47,377 nucleotides of DNA from Clostridiales bacterium (GCA_015058275.1 SVCQ01000016.1:1-47377), one strand, 5' to 3'. Counted from the stretch's first letter, positions 15,323 to 24,382 are shown. A program made the numbers and translations. The notes: generated by a model not told the origin, from the letters alone.

Positions 15323-16876
15323 ATGAAAGGGATAAAGACTGACAAGAGCAGACTGAGAAAGCTGGTGTTCTCCGAGGTGGCCAGACTTGCATACGAGGGG
15401 AGCGCTCCTGAGGCGTTCGATGATCTCCCGTACAAGCTCGTGGATACCACAGAGGATCCGTACCGCGAGACTATATTCCTCGAGCGAAGCCTCCTGGGAG
15501 AGAGGATAAGAGCATGCATGGGCATGTCTCTTCGCAAGCTCGATGAGCATACGCCGGTCTCCAAGGGGCTTGAGGAGGCCATGGACTCGCAGAAGTACTA
15601 CGAGCCTCCGCTGATCGACATCATCAAATTCGCCTGCAACCGCTGTCCTGACAAGAGGGTCTATATAAGCGACGGCTGCCAGGGCTGCCTCGAGCATCCC
15701 TGCAAGGAGGTCTGCCCAAAGAAGTGCATCACTCTCGAGAGGAGAGGCGGACGGGCCGTCATAGACGAGACTCAGTGCATCAAGTGCGGCAGATGCATGC
15801 AGGAATGCCGCTTCAACGCGATCATAAAGCAGGAAAGACCATGCGTAAGTGTCTGCGGCATGGGAGCGATAGAGCAGGATGAGTACGGCCATGCCGAGAT
15901 CAACCAGGACAAATGCGTCAGCTGCGGGCAGTGCCTCAACAGCTGCCCGTTCGCGGCTATAGTTGACAAGAGCCAGATATATCAGACTGTAAGGGCACTG
16001 GTATCGGATACGCCGGTCTATGCCATCATAGCCCCGTCAATGGCGGGCCAGTTCGGCAAGGGACTCACCGATGAGAAGATAAGAGGAGCCTTTGCGGAGC
16101 TCGGATTTGACGATGTATATGAGGTAGCTGTGGGCGCGGACCTGTGCTGCATAGAGGAGGCGGAGCACTTCATCAGGGAAGTGCCGGAGGAACTCCCGTT
16201 CATGTGCACAAGCTGCTGCCCGGCGTGGTCAAAGATGGCCAAAAAGGAATTCCCTGAATTTGCGGACTGTATCTCCATGGCGATGACACCGATGGTGCTG
16301 ACCGCCAGGCTCATCAAGCAGAGACATCCGGAGAGCATGATCGTATTTGTCGGACCGTGTCTTGCCAAAAAGAAAGAAGCAAGCCGCCGCGCGGTCAAGA
16401 GCTACGTGGACTTTGTACTCACTTATGAGGAGCTCGACGGCATGTTTAAGGCAAAGGAAGTCGACTTTGACGCTATAGAGGACAGCACTCCTCCACTCAG
16501 AGCAAGCGCCGATGCTTTTGGCTTCGCCAGAAGCGGAGGAGTAGCGCAGGCTGTGGTAAATCACGTCAGGAGGATCGATCCTGACAGAGAGGTCAAGATA
16601 GTCAAGGCTGAGGGCCTGGATGAATGCATGAAGATGATGCGCAGGGCGGCCAAGGGCGAGTATGACGGTTACCTGCTCGAGGGCATGGCCTGCCCGGGAG
16701 GCTGCATCGCGGGCGCGGGCACTATGCAGCCTGTGACCAAATCCTCTGTCAACTTAGACCTCAAGATGAAGTCGATGCCTGTGGAGAATTCCACTGATAC
16801 GGCGTTCGCACACATGCTCAAATCACTCGAAAACTATCCTGAGATAATGGAGATAGATCCGTTTGAAGATTTATGA
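15323..16876 (+). CDS. [FeFe] hydrogenase, group B
   Basis: 517-aa iron hydrogenase-like enzyme. H-cluster motifs are TSCCPAW (296-302), VGPCLAKKKEA (343-353, in place of the MPC motif of group A) and EGMACPGGC (453-461). The substitutions TSCCPAW and GPC are typical of group B. The N-terminal part has a Cys-rich region (105-135), then two 4Fe-4S ferredoxin-type motifs (CIKCGRCMQEC around 152-162, CVSCGQCLNSC around 198-208). Group A enzymes catalyse proton reduction with ferredoxin; the role of group B is poorly established. ATG 15323 has AAGGAG seven bases upstream. No maturases HydE, HydF or HydG are in the window. It overlaps the next gene (ATGA). Confidence 0.88.
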   Translation: MKGIKTDKSRLRKLVFSEVARLAYEGSAPEAFDDLPYKLVDTTEDPYRETIFLERSLLGERIRACMGMSLRKLDEHTPVSKGLEEAMDSQKYYEPPLIDIIKFACNRCPDKRVYISDGCQGCLEHPCKEVCPKKCITLERRGGRAVIDETQCIKCGRCMQECRFNAIIKQERPCVSVCGMGAIEQDEYGHAEINQDKCVSCGQCLNSCPFAAIVDKSQIYQTVRALVSDTPVYAIIAPSMAGQFGKGLTDEKIRGAFAELGFDDVYEVAVGADLCCIEEAEHFIREVPEELPFMCTSCCPAWSKMAKKEFPEFADCISMAMTPMVLTARLIKQRHPESMIVFVGPCLAKKKEASRRAVKSYVDFVLTYEELDGMFKAKEVDFDAIEDSTPPLRASADAFGFARSGGVAQAVVNHVRRIDPDREVKIVKAEGLDECMKMMRRAAKGEYDGYLLEGMACPGGCIAGAGTMQPVTKSSVNLDLKMKSMPVENSTDTAFAHMLKSLENYPEIMEIDPFEDL

Positions 16877-17454
16877 TCAAGGCCGATAACACAGAATCAA
16901 CTTTAAAACTCAGAAAGCATCAGGACACGCTGATCACCGTAGGAAAGGGCATCATAACATTTACGATATGGTCCCTTGTCAAGACTGTCTCCACTATGGT
17001 GATAAACCGTGAGGAACTGACAGATGCGTTCAGGACCATAATGAGCCGCAGTGATGCCCAGGCTGCGGATGCCATGTCGGATCTGCTTATATATACAGTC
17101 GTCATGTTTATAATGCTCTTTTTCATTCTCATAGACGTGATCCTAAGAGTGTATGTCGGCAAGGCGGCGATCAGGGAGGGATGCGGCGGTAAGAAAGGCG
17201 TTTTTTATCTTGTCCTGACATTTCTCATGATACTGGCATCGATCTCGATGCTCATTTCTTTCGTTCGTGGGAGAAGTCAGACAGAGACGGATATTCAGAT
17301 CGCCCGTGCCATGGGGGAGGAATTATCTGTTTCTGTCGTTGTCATCGAGTTAACATCACTCGCAATGATGATTGAGATGTTCTATAGCGCGTGCTATGTA
17401 AGGAAACACAGAGCCCGCTCGGATGATGGAAGGGAGGCGCGGAATGCAGCTTGA
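16873..17454 (+). CDS. Four-TM membrane protein of unknown function
   Basis: 193-aa protein with four hydrophobic helices (about residues 24-44, 70-95, 105-128 and 150-172) and a basic C-terminus. The ATG overlaps the hydrogenase stop (ATGA), so it is co-translated, but I recognise no family and see no redox-cofactor motif. The 3' end overlaps the next gene by 11 bases. A membrane partner for the hydrogenase or for the downstream DUF6765-like protein is possible. Confidence 0.6.
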   Translation: MIKADNTESTLKLRKHQDTLITVGKGIITFTIWSLVKTVSTMVINREELTDAFRTIMSRSDAQAADAMSDLLIYTVVMFIMLFFILIDVILRVYVGKAAIREGCGGKKGVFYLVLTFLMILASISMLISFVRGRSQTETDIQIARAMGEELSVSVVVIELTSLAMMIEMFYSACYVRKHRARSDDGREARNAA

Positions 17455-18610
17455 CTTCCATTATTACGCTACATACTGCGCAGCGATCATCGCGGGCTAT
17501 ACACATGACGAGAGCCTTGATATCGCATACAGCGCCCAGTTCGTGGATGAGTGCACCCGCACTCTGCTAGGCAAGCTGGGAGGACCGCTTGCGGCCGCGA
17601 CCACGCAGATGAAGTCCGAGCTTATGGACGCAGGCATTGACCCGATCAGTCTGCAGGACATCACGAGGATATGGGCGTCATTCCACTTCCTGCCGGGTGA
17701 TCTCTACGCCAAGAGAGACGGGTGCACGAAAAAATACCTGCACAAGTACAGACTCATATGCAATACAAACGGAGAGCTTCTCAAGGATACGGTAGAGCTC
17801 GCCAGGGGCAAGAGCCTCCAGGCTGCCGGGATAGCAATGCACGTCCTTGCGGATACATGGGCACACAGATACTTTGCGGGCACTCCTTCGTACGCGATCA
17901 ATAATACCAACAATTACTTCTTCGAGATAATTCCCGACGGCAACGGATTCACGGAGAGGGAGATCAGATTCAACAACAATCCCGCCTCGGCTGATGACCC
18001 TGACAGGGGAGTATACACAGCCAGCATGAGACAGGTAAATGAGAATACCATAATGAACCTCGGCCACGGCAGGGCCGGACACTTCCCCGACTACAGCTAT
18101 GCCAGATACAGATATCTGCCCGCCTGGGGACAGTACGCAGAGGTCGTCAAGGATAATCCGTCGGATTATCTGCACGCGTTCTGCCAGATGATCTATGCCC
18201 TTAAGTCACTCAGAGACGAAAACGGCAGCTTTGAGACGGACAGATATGAGGTCAATGACATACTTCCATACCGCTATGAGATCAGGGATATACTCGTGAA
18301 GCGTCAGACTGACGCCTGCGCGGAATGGAAGGCACTGGCGGAGAGACTGTCGGGACATGAGGTCGAGGACTTCAGCATCTCGAAGTATCAGTCGGGGTAC
18401 AGGCTCGCTGATCAGGAGCGTAAGGACGATACCTTCCTCGGCAGATTCTTTGTCGCCGCCCTCGCCCAAAAGAGCATGGTCACCAACAGGATATACAGCT
18501 CGGGCAACAGACTGGCCGGAGTCTCTATCGACTATGACGAAAAGGGCTTCAGGGGCATCAGGGACTTCCGCCTGCTTTTGGAGCGGAGATCGGAGGCTGA
18601 GGATGAGTAA
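17444..18610 (+). CDS. DUF6765-family protein
   Basis: 388-aa soluble protein beginning MQLDFHYYATYCAA, the hallmark of the DUF6765 family. AGYTHDESLDIAYSAQFVDE and later HVLADTWAHRYFAG give a set of Asp/His residues arranged like the metal-binding core of zinc-dependent phospholipase C-like proteins (HVLAD...AH). Metal binding is therefore likely; the substrate is unknown. ATG 17444 is preferred over 17423 because AGGGAGG sits seven bases upstream and the conserved MQLDFHYY then forms the true N-terminus. No signal peptide is seen. It overlaps the genes on both sides. Confidence 0.7.
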   Translation: MQLDFHYYATYCAAIIAGYTHDESLDIAYSAQFVDECTRTLLGKLGGPLAAATTQMKSELMDAGIDPISLQDITRIWASFHFLPGDLYAKRDGCTKKYLHKYRLICNTNGELLKDTVELARGKSLQAAGIAMHVLADTWAHRYFAGTPSYAINNTNNYFFEIIPDGNGFTEREIRFNNNPASADDPDRGVYTASMRQVNENTIMNLGHGRAGHFPDYSYARYRYLPAWGQYAEVVKDNPSDYLHAFCQMIYALKSLRDENGSFETDRYEVNDILPYRYEIRDILVKRQTDACAEWKALAERLSGHEVEDFSISKYQSGYRLADQERKDDTFLGRFFVAALAQKSMVTNRIYSSGNRLAGVSIDYDEKGFRGIRDFRLLLERRSEAEDE

Positions 18611-19145
18611 TCTAAAAAGAATAATTAATATTCTTATAGCGCTCCTTATGCTTGCGGCTGCTCTGGCGCTTACGATATACACCGACTACGCTATACCGTT
18701 CATCCTTGCATTCACAGGCATCGGCTTTACGATCAAAGGCCTGTCTATGCTTTTTTACTACTTCAGTACGGCGAGATTCATGGTCGGAGGTAAGACAGTC
18801 CTGTACCGGGGCATACTGCTGCTCGAACTCGGACTGTTTGCTTCATCGATCGCAAATCATCCGGGGCCGTTTGTGATACTGTATCTCGCCTCTATCAATC
18901 TATATAGCGGCGTGGTGCAGATGCTCAGGGTGATAGAGACCTTTAAGCTCAGATCGAAGCGCTGGATGCTCATCCTGATACACAGTCTCTTCTACTTTGC
19001 GACAGGCATCGGAGTCATCTACGCGGGCATCTTCCTCAAGAGGACGGATATAGCCGCCTACGCATATTCACTTGGCCTGACCGTATCGGCGCTCAGCCGC
19101 ATACGGCTGTCATTCACCCGTACTGATATAGTATATATACAATGA
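18603..19145 (+). CDS. DUF308/HdeD-like six-TM membrane protein
   Basis: 180-aa hydrophobic protein with six predicted helices in three pairs, the layout of DUF308 (HdeD-like) proteins. It starts eight bases before the previous stop, with GGAGG upstream. Basic residues follow the fourth helix (KLRSKRW). The function of the family outside enterobacterial acid resistance is unknown. It overlaps the YkvI-like gene by four bases. Confidence 0.55.
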   Translation: MSNLKRIINILIALLMLAAALALTIYTDYAIPFILAFTGIGFTIKGLSMLFYYFSTARFMVGGKTVLYRGILLLELGLFASSIANHPGPFVILYLASINLYSGVVQMLRVIETFKLRSKRWMLILIHSLFYFATGIGVIYAGIFLKRTDIAAYAYSLGLTVSALSRIRLSFTRTDIVYIQ

Positions 19146-20212
19146 CCAGGAAACTTAACTGGATAGAGATAACAAGCCTGTACATAGGCGTCATAATGGG
19201 GGCGGGCTTCGCATCCGGGAGGGAGTGCTGGCAGTTCTTTGGAGTATTCGGAAGTAAAGGATACCTCGGAGCAGTAGTCAGCACCGTTTGCTTTGTGATA
19301 CTCGCCTGCATGCTCACATATATATCCAGGAGCAAAGGCACATCTGACCTCGGCAGGCTGATATCACCGTTTGACAGCGGTACAATCGATGAGATCATCG
19401 GATGGGTGCTGGCGATCATATACTACTCGCTTATTATAGCGATGACTGCTGCGGGAGGGTCTCTCCTGAACCAGCAGTTCGGCATCAGCAAGCTCATCGG
19501 AGGGGCAGTTATAGCAGTGCTCTGCGTAATAACCGTCCTGGGGGATTTCGAGAGGATATCCAAGGTGTTCAGACTTATGGTACCGGTGCTCTTTGCGGTC
19601 GGGATAGTAACCATACTTCTCACCATACACGCCGACTTCCCTCAGAGCGGAGCGACCGTGGGCTACCGCCCGGGACGAATGTCCCCGAACTGGCCTATGT
19701 CAGCGATCATATTCATGGCATATAACTCTCTTGGTATGATCACGATGGCCGGAAACTCAGCGATCAACGCAAAGGATAAGAGAACTGCATATATTGGCGC
19801 CGTGACCGGGACACTGTGTCTGGGCGGCCTGACGCTGCTGCTGCTGAGGGCGCTTCTTACGGATATGGCCTTCTCATCATCGCTGGATCTGCCGATGCTC
19901 GGCTTCGCGGGGAGGATATCACCGATACTCAATATCATATATGCCGTCATACTCTACGGCTCTGTATATTCCACGGGTGCGAGCACATATTACGGCTTCA
20001 GTACAAAGATCAGGCCGGGCAGGACCAAACAGATCATCATTGTATCGGGAGCGGCCGCGGGATTCATCCTCGGACTCACGGGATTCAAAAGGCTGGTGGA
20101 GTTCATGTATCCTACGGAGGGGTACATAGGGATACTCTTTATAGTCCTGATAGTCATCAACTTCTTTAAACAGCTCATGGCCAATAAGGCCCGTATTGAC
20201 GGGGAAGCATAA
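19142..20212 (+). CDS. YkvI-like amino-acid/APC-type permease
   Basis: 356-aa protein with about ten membrane helices. The first helix carries GVIMGAGFASGRECWQFFG, the motif typical of YkvI-family proteins, which are distant relatives of the LeuT/APC transporters. Helix 6 has an unwound-looking AYNSLGM segment. Substrate unknown. The ATG overlaps the end of the DUF308-like gene, completing a run of five overlapping genes from the hydrogenase at 15323. The following 70 bases hold no terminator that I can see. Confidence 0.75.
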   Translation: MTRKLNWIEITSLYIGVIMGAGFASGRECWQFFGVFGSKGYLGAVVSTVCFVILACMLTYISRSKGTSDLGRLISPFDSGTIDEIIGWVLAIIYYSLIIAMTAAGGSLLNQQFGISKLIGGAVIAVLCVITVLGDFERISKVFRLMVPVLFAVGIVTILLTIHADFPQSGATVGYRPGRMSPNWPMSAIIFMAYNSLGMITMAGNSAINAKDKRTAYIGAVTGTLCLGGLTLLLLRALLTDMAFSSSLDLPMLGFAGRISPILNIIYAVILYGSVYSTGASTYYGFSTKIRPGRTKQIIIVSGAAAGFILGLTGFKRLVEFMYPTEGYIGILFIVLIVINFFKQLMANKARIDGEA

Positions 20213-20282
20213 CGGTCGTAAAATATTAACATCCTGTGCAGAGTCCGCGCTGCGGTGCGGCGTTTAAGAAAGAGGTGACGAT

Positions 20283-20729
20283 ATGGGTTTATTCGATAAG
20301 TTCAAAAAAGACGTCAAAGAGGACGCCAAGACAGTCGAAAAGGACGTAAAGGCAAAGGCAGTCGAGGTCGAGGCAAAGGCAAAAGAGGCCAAGGACAAGG
20401 CCAAAGCTATCACTGAGGATAACCTCAAAGTAGCTGCCGCTGAGAAGAAAACAGCTGATGCCAAGTATAAACTCGCAGTTGACGGTGAGTGGGGCCCGGC
20501 ATCCATCACAGCCACGCAGCACCTCCTCGGAGTTACAGAGGACGGCATCTGCGGCCCTGAGACTATCAAGGCCATCCAGAAGAAGGTCGGAGCTGCCGAG
20601 GACGGCGTATGGGGCACTGAGACTTCAAAGGCTATGCAGAAGTTCCTCGGAGTAGAGCAGGACGGCATCGCAGGTCCTGTTACATTCTCCGCATGGCAGG
20701 CATGGGTCAACAAGGAGCTTGGCTTCTAG
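20283..20729 (+). CDS. Coiled-coil protein with four 20-residue DG-repeats (PG-binding-like)
   Basis: 148-aa protein. Residues 1-62 are a Lys/Ala/Glu-rich helix resembling a coiled coil. From residue 67 come four units of exactly 20 residues (67-86, 87-106, 107-126, 127-146), each starting DG and following the pattern DGxxGxxTxxAxQxxxG. This is the motif of the peptidoglycan-binding domain PG_binding_1, but here every unit is joined directly without the usual spacing of about 30-40 residues. No signal peptide or membrane segment is present, so a wall location would need another route. The SD (AAGAGGTG) is well placed. A strong terminator follows, so the gene is probably monocistronic or the operon's last gene. 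Function unknown. Confidence 0.65.
   Translation: MGLFDKFKKDVKEDAKTVEKDVKAKAVEVEAKAKEAKDKAKAITEDNLKVAAAEKKTADAKYKLAVDGEWGPASITATQHLLGVTEDGICGPETIKAIQKKVGAAEDGVWGTETSKAMQKFLGVEQDGIAGPVTFSAWQAWVNKELGF
20481..20720 (+). repeat. Four in-frame 60-bp repeat units
   Basis: Units at 20481-20540, 20541-20600, 20601-20660 and 20661-20720 encode the DG-repeats. They are diverged at the DNA level but keep an exact 60-base period and open with GACGG(C/T). Confidence 0.8.
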
Positions 20730-20755
20730 GACTGCCGCTATATATCGCTATCACG

Positions 20756-20780
20756 GGCCGGGTCATCCCGGCCTTTTGTT
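20756..20780 (+). terminator. Rho-independent terminator
   Basis: GGCCGGG (20756-20762), loop TCAT, CCCGGCC (20767-20773), then TTTTGTT. Strong 7-bp GC stem. It ends the DG-repeat gene before mnmA. Confidence 0.9.
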
Positions 20781-20869
20781 GTGCCTGTACATCCTCGATG
20801 CGATGATGATACTTTTAATGCCGGGACAAATAGAGTAGAATACTTGTATTGCGTTTACGGCAAAGGCAG

Positions 20870-21946
20870 GTGAGAGATATAGCAAGGATAGTGGTAGGGC
20901 TTTCCGGAGGAGTGGACAGCGCAGTAGCTGCGTACCTCCTCAAGAAGGCAGGACATCAGGTAATAGGGGTGACGCTGAGGACATGGGAAGCGGGGAGCGG
21001 CGCATACAGCCGCTGCTGCGATATTTCCGATGCCCGCAGGACAGCCATGCAGCTTGAGATACCTTATTACAATATCAACAGCCTGCCGGAGTTCAAAGAG
21101 CATGTGACGGAGCCATTTATACAGTCATATATAAGCGGGCTGACACCTAATCCATGTGTCGCGTGCAACAGATACGTGAAATGGGACCGCATGCTGAGAT
21201 TTGCCGATGAGATCAATGCTGATCTCATAGCTACCGGCCACTACGCGCGTATTGTCAGGACCGATGAAGGCAGGTACAGTGTCAGCCAGGCGGGAGCGGC
21301 AGCCAAGGACCAGACATACATGTTATATATGCTGACCCAGGAGCAGCTAAGGCGCACTGTGATGCCGCTTGCCGATCTGAGCAAGGACGAGGTCAGGAGC
21401 ATCGCGGCTGAGGCGGGACTTGATGTCGCTTCAAAACGGGACTCGCAGGAGATATGCTTTGTCATTGAGGGCGGATACGCCGAGTACATAGATTCCCACT
21501 ACGACGGCAAGCTGCCGCCTCCAGGCGATTTCGTCGATACTGACGGCAATGTGATAGGGCGTCATAACGGCATAGTCAACTATACGGTAGGACAGCGTAA
21601 GGGCCTCGGCCTGGCTCTCGGATATCCGGCATTCGTAAAGGAGATCGACGCGGAGCATAACAGGGTAGTGATAGGAGACGCCTCGTCCGTCATGCGGACA
21701 GAGATACTCTGCCGGGATCTGAACTTCATGTCGATCAGTGATATTGATATCGGACAGAGCATTGAAGCCGATGTCAAGATAAGATATCATCATGCGGCAG
21801 CTCCCGCCCGTCTTGAGAGGACAGATGAAGAGACTCTTATGGTCAGATTTGAAGAGCCGGTAAGAGCGCCTGCTCCCGGACAGTCAGCTGTGTTTTATGA
21901 CAGCGCAAAGCGGGTCCTGGGAGGAGGGATCATACAAAGAAATTAA
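20870..21946 (+). CDS. mnmA: tRNA-specific 2-thiouridylase MnmA
   Basis: About 358-aa enzyme that thiolates U34 of tRNA-Lys, -Glu and -Gln. The PP-loop GLSGGVDSAVAAYLL lies near the N-terminus, the catalytic Cys pair is in NPCVACNRYVKW and QEICFVI, and GQRKGLGL is present. GTG at 20870 gives the short N-terminus (MRDIARIVVGLSGG) normal for the family; a TTG at 20849 is possible but sits about eight bases from a -10-like TAGAAT (20836-20841), leaving almost no leader. SD is weak (AAAGG). A sulfur source would be a cysteine desulfurase such as the one at 33401-34558. The adjacent small zinc-ribbon gene follows after 20 bases. Confidence 0.92.
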   Translation: MRDIARIVVGLSGGVDSAVAAYLLKKAGHQVIGVTLRTWEAGSGAYSRCCDISDARRTAMQLEIPYYNINSLPEFKEHVTEPFIQSYISGLTPNPCVACNRYVKWDRMLRFADEINADLIATGHYARIVRTDEGRYSVSQAGAAAKDQTYMLYMLTQEQLRRTVMPLADLSKDEVRSIAAEAGLDVASKRDSQEICFVIEGGYAEYIDSHYDGKLPPPGDFVDTDGNVIGRHNGIVNYTVGQRKGLGLALGYPAFVKEIDAEHNRVVIGDASSVMRTEILCRDLNFMSISDIDIGQSIEADVKIRYHHAAAPARLERTDEETLMVRFEEPVRAPAPGQSAVFYDSAKRVLGGGIIQRN

Positions 21947-21966
21947 ATGTTTTGGAGGGACAGGAT

Positions 21967-22191
21967 ATGGATATATACGACAAGATAGAACTTCACGAAT
22001 GCCCGTACTGCGGAGGCGCCGGACTCCTCGATGACGGCAGCGGCTGGTGCTGGACTGTCACATGCATGGACTGCGGCTCGCAGACCGGAGAGTTCGCGTT
22101 CAAAAATGAAAAGGAGAGAGAGGAGGCAGCCGCAAAGGCGGCCTACGTCTGGAACATCGGCAAGGTGATCAGGAGCGATCTGAGCGAGTGA
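21967..22191 (+). CDS. Lar-like zinc-ribbon small protein
   Basis: 74-aa protein with CPYCGG near residue 12 and CMDCGS near residue 33, plus a C-terminal AAYVWN segment. This is the layout of Lar (restriction alleviation)-like zinc ribbons, in which the final AxxxWN is typical. ATG 21967 has GGAGGGACAGG upstream. Such proteins occur in phages and in chromosomes; no phage genes surround it here, so a role in restriction relief is not supported. It probably shares the mnmA transcript. Confidence 0.65.
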   Translation: MDIYDKIELHECPYCGGAGLLDDGSGWCWTVTCMDCGSQTGEFAFKNEKEREEAAAKAAYVWNIGKVIRSDLSE

Positions 22192-22216
22192 TACATATCG
22201 CTTGCATTGTTTTGTA

Positions 22217-22244
22217 TTTATGCCATAAATTTTAAATTTATAAT
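22217..22244 (+). promoter_or_regulatory. AT-rich promoter region of gap
   Basis: TATAAT at 22239-22244 lies in a strikingly AT-rich stretch (22211-22246), with TTTATG at 22217-22222 as a poor -35 (16-base spacer). The leader to the gap ATG is about 75 bases. Confidence 0.4.
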
Positions 22245-22326
22245 TGTGTATCCGACCACATGGTGATAATATTTCGAGGTGCATAATTAAAATAACAGAC
22301 ATGCAAATGAAAGGAGACTACTATAG

Positions 22327-23337
22327 ATGAGAGTAGCAATCAACGGATTCGGACGTATCGGCAGACTTTCGTTCAGAAAGATCTATAAAGAAACAGACAT
22401 CGAGATCGTAGCTATCAACGACCTCACAAGCCCTCACATGCTGGCTTATCTTCTCAGAAACGACAGTGTACAGAAGAGATTCGATGCTGTAGTTGAGGAG
22501 GCTGAGGACGGCATCATCGTAGACGGCAAGAAATTCCCTGTATACGCTGAGGCTGACGCAAGCAAGCTCCCTTGGGGAGAGCTTGATGTAGATCTCGTGC
22601 TCGAGTGCACAGGCTTCTATACATCCAAGGCTAAGTCGCAGGCTCACATCGATGCAGGCGCCAAAAAGGTCCTGATCTCGGCTCCTGCCGGCAATGACCT
22701 GCCTACAATCGTTTACGGAGTAAACCACGAGACACTGACAAAAGAAGACACTATCGTATCCGGAGCTTCCTGCACTACCAACTGCCTTGCTCCAATGGCA
22801 AAGGCTCTTGCAGACTACAGAGAGCTCAGGACAGGATTCATGACTACTATCCACGCTTACACAGGCGACCAGATGATCCTCGACGGACCTCACAAAAAGG
22901 GCGACCTCAGGAGAGCCAGAGCCGGCGCCATCAACATCGTTCCTAACAGCACAGGTGCCGCAAAGGCTATCGGACTTGTAATCCCTGAGCTCGCAGGCAA
23001 GCTGATCGGTTCTGCTCAGAGAGTACCGGTCCCATCGGGCTCCATCACTATCCTCGACGCAACACTCAAGGATGAGACTGACACAGTATCCGTAGAGGGC
23101 ATCAACGAGGCAATGAGGAACGCAGTATCCGAGTCTTACGGATACACTGAGGAGGAGATCGTTTCCAGCGACGTTATCGGAATGAGCTACGGTTCACTCT
23201 TCGACGCTACACAGACTCTCGCTCAGCAGTGCGGAACTCACATCTTCGAGGTCAGAGTAGTATCCTGGTACGACAACGAGATGAGCTATGTAAGCCAGCT
23301 CGTAAGGACACTCAAGCACATGGGTACACTTATCTAG
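22327..23337 (+). CDS. gap: Glyceraldehyde-3-phosphate dehydrogenase
   Basis: 336-aa type I glycolytic enzyme, oxidising glyceraldehyde-3-phosphate with NAD to 1,3-bisphosphoglycerate. NAD-binding NGFGRIGRL is at residues 5-13, the catalytic Cys is in [12 protein letters not shown], and WYDNEMSY is near the C-terminus. Length is standard. The SD (AAAGGAG) precedes the ATG. Codon usage looks strongly selected (few codon types, many CTC/GAG/AAG), fitting high expression. It has its own promoter region and terminator. The rest of the lower glycolytic operon (pgk, tpi) is not next to it. Confidence 0.96.
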   Translation: MRVAINGFGRIGRLSFRKIYKETDIEIVAINDLTSPHMLAYLLRNDSVQKRFDAVVEEAEDGIIVDGKKFPVYAEADASKLPWGELDVDLVLECTGFYTSKAKSQAHIDAGAKKVLISAPAGNDLPTIVYGVNHETLTKEDTIVSGASCTTNCLAPMAKALADYRELRTGFMTTIHAYTGDQMILDGPHKKGDLRRARAGAINIVPNSTGAAKAIGLVIPELAGKLIGSAQRVPVPSGSITILDATLKDETDTVSVEGINEAMRNAVSESYGYTEEEIVSSDVIGMSYGSLFDATQTLAQQCGTHIFEVRVVSWYDNEMSYVSQLVRTLKHMGTLI

Positions 23338-23350
23338 TGAAACGCTCAAA

Positions 23351-23378
23351 GCTCCGGTGATCTCACCGGAGCTTCTTG
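23351..23378 (+). terminator. Rho-independent terminator of gap
   Basis: Perfect inverted repeat GCTCCGGTGA (23351-23360) and TCACCGGAGC (23363-23372), followed by TTCTTG. Confidence 0.85.
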
Positions 23379-23429
23379 TATGCTGTCACGGCATGAACAG
23401 TAAATCGGTGACAATTCCCGGACAATTTA

Positions 23430-23459
23430 TTGAATACAGGTGCCTGTAAAGTGTAAAAT
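23430..23459 (+). promoter_or_regulatory. Promoter of the amino-acid ABC importer
   Basis: TTGAAT at 23430-23435, an 18-base spacer and TAAAAT at 23454-23459 (with an upstream TG, GTGTAAAAT). It lies between the gap terminator and the lipoprotein gene. Confidence 0.6.
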
Positions 23460-23501
23460 CTTACTCAATATACAAACAAATCAAGATCGATCAACAGTGT
23501 T

Positions 23502-24353
23502 ATGAACAATGCATTCCGGCATACAATCAAATACGCCTCAGCGCTTCTCGTGATCATGTCACTGAGCCTCGTTCTTGCGGGGTGCGGTGCATCCGGATGG
23601 AAGTATGATCCGATAACGGATGTCAATGATCTTGAGGGCCGCAGGGTCGGCGTCAACCTTGCGTGGGAATCGGACTACTATCTGGACGGCCGAAAGGACA
23701 TGGAACTGGTAAGATATGACACGACTGCCGACATGATCATGGCTCTCAAGTATGACAAGATCGATGCGATAGCCTTGGATGTCGATTCAGTAAAGCTGCT
23801 ACTGAGCCTCAGTGAAGGTATAGAGCGGGTTGAACCGGCCTTTGCCGAGGTAGGCAGCATAATGTATTTTAGCGGTGACAACGAGGCTCTTAAAGAGGAG
23901 TTTAACCAATACCTTACGGAGTTCAAAAGAACGGACGAATATCAGGACCTGCTGAAACGGATCGATGAATATGACGGCACTGAGTATATAGGCAGCGATA
24001 TACCGCTGACCGGCAAGGGTAAGGTCATCCGGGTCGCCGCGGATCCAGACAACTTCCCGCGTGCGTTTCTGTATCCGGGAGATGATATCCTCACCGGATA
24101 TGATGTCGAGATATTGAAACGTTTTGCCAACGATCACGACTATCAGATCGAGTTCTCGTACTCCAACTATGACGACGGCATAATCGGACTCAAAAGCGGG
24201 ATCTATGATATCATGACAGGCTATGTAACCGATGTATTTAACGAAGATGCCATCAGGGAAGGTCTGCGCCCGAGCGATGCAATGTTTGAATTCCCGATGT
24301 ATTTTGTCCAAAAGAACCAAAGAGATATCAAATCCGAGACATCCGAGCTCTGA
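23502..24353 (+). CDS. ABC-importer substrate-binding lipoprotein with permuted SBP_bac_3 order
   Basis: 283-aa lipoprotein. The signal peptide ends with lipobox LAGC (Cys28), so it is membrane-tethered outside the cell. Residues 44-160 (DLEGRRVGV..., then FNQYLTEFKRTDEYQDLLKRI) match the second lobe and C-terminal helices of family 3 binding proteins such as GlnH. Residues 174-275 (VIRVAADPDNFPRAFL, LTGYDVEILKRFA, YDDGIIGLKSGIYDIMTG) match the first, N-terminal lobe. The order is thus lobe 2 then lobe 1: a complete domain, circularly permuted. The usual TxxR ligand-binding motif is not obvious (GYVTDVFNED instead). SD is weak. Permease and ATPase genes follow, so it feeds an amino-acid-type importer. 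Confidence 0.8.
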   Translation: MNNAFRHTIKYASALLVIMSLSLVLAGCGASGWKYDPITDVNDLEGRRVGVNLAWESDYYLDGRKDMELVRYDTTADMIMALKYDKIDAIALDVDSVKLLLSLSEGIERVEPAFAEVGSIMYFSGDNEALKEEFNQYLTEFKRTDEYQDLLKRIDEYDGTEYIGSDIPLTGKGKVIRVAADPDNFPRAFLYPGDDILTGYDVEILKRFANDHDYQIEFSYSNYDDGIIGLKSGIYDIMTGYVTDVFNEDAIREGLRPSDAMFEFPMYFVQKNQRDIKSETSEL

Positions 24354-24382
24354 CAGCATAATAAAACAGAAAGGGGTATACC

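Noticed and set aside
21967-22191. Lar-like gene as sign of a prophage
   Set aside because: No phage structural, integrase or attachment features nearby; it sits with mnmA.
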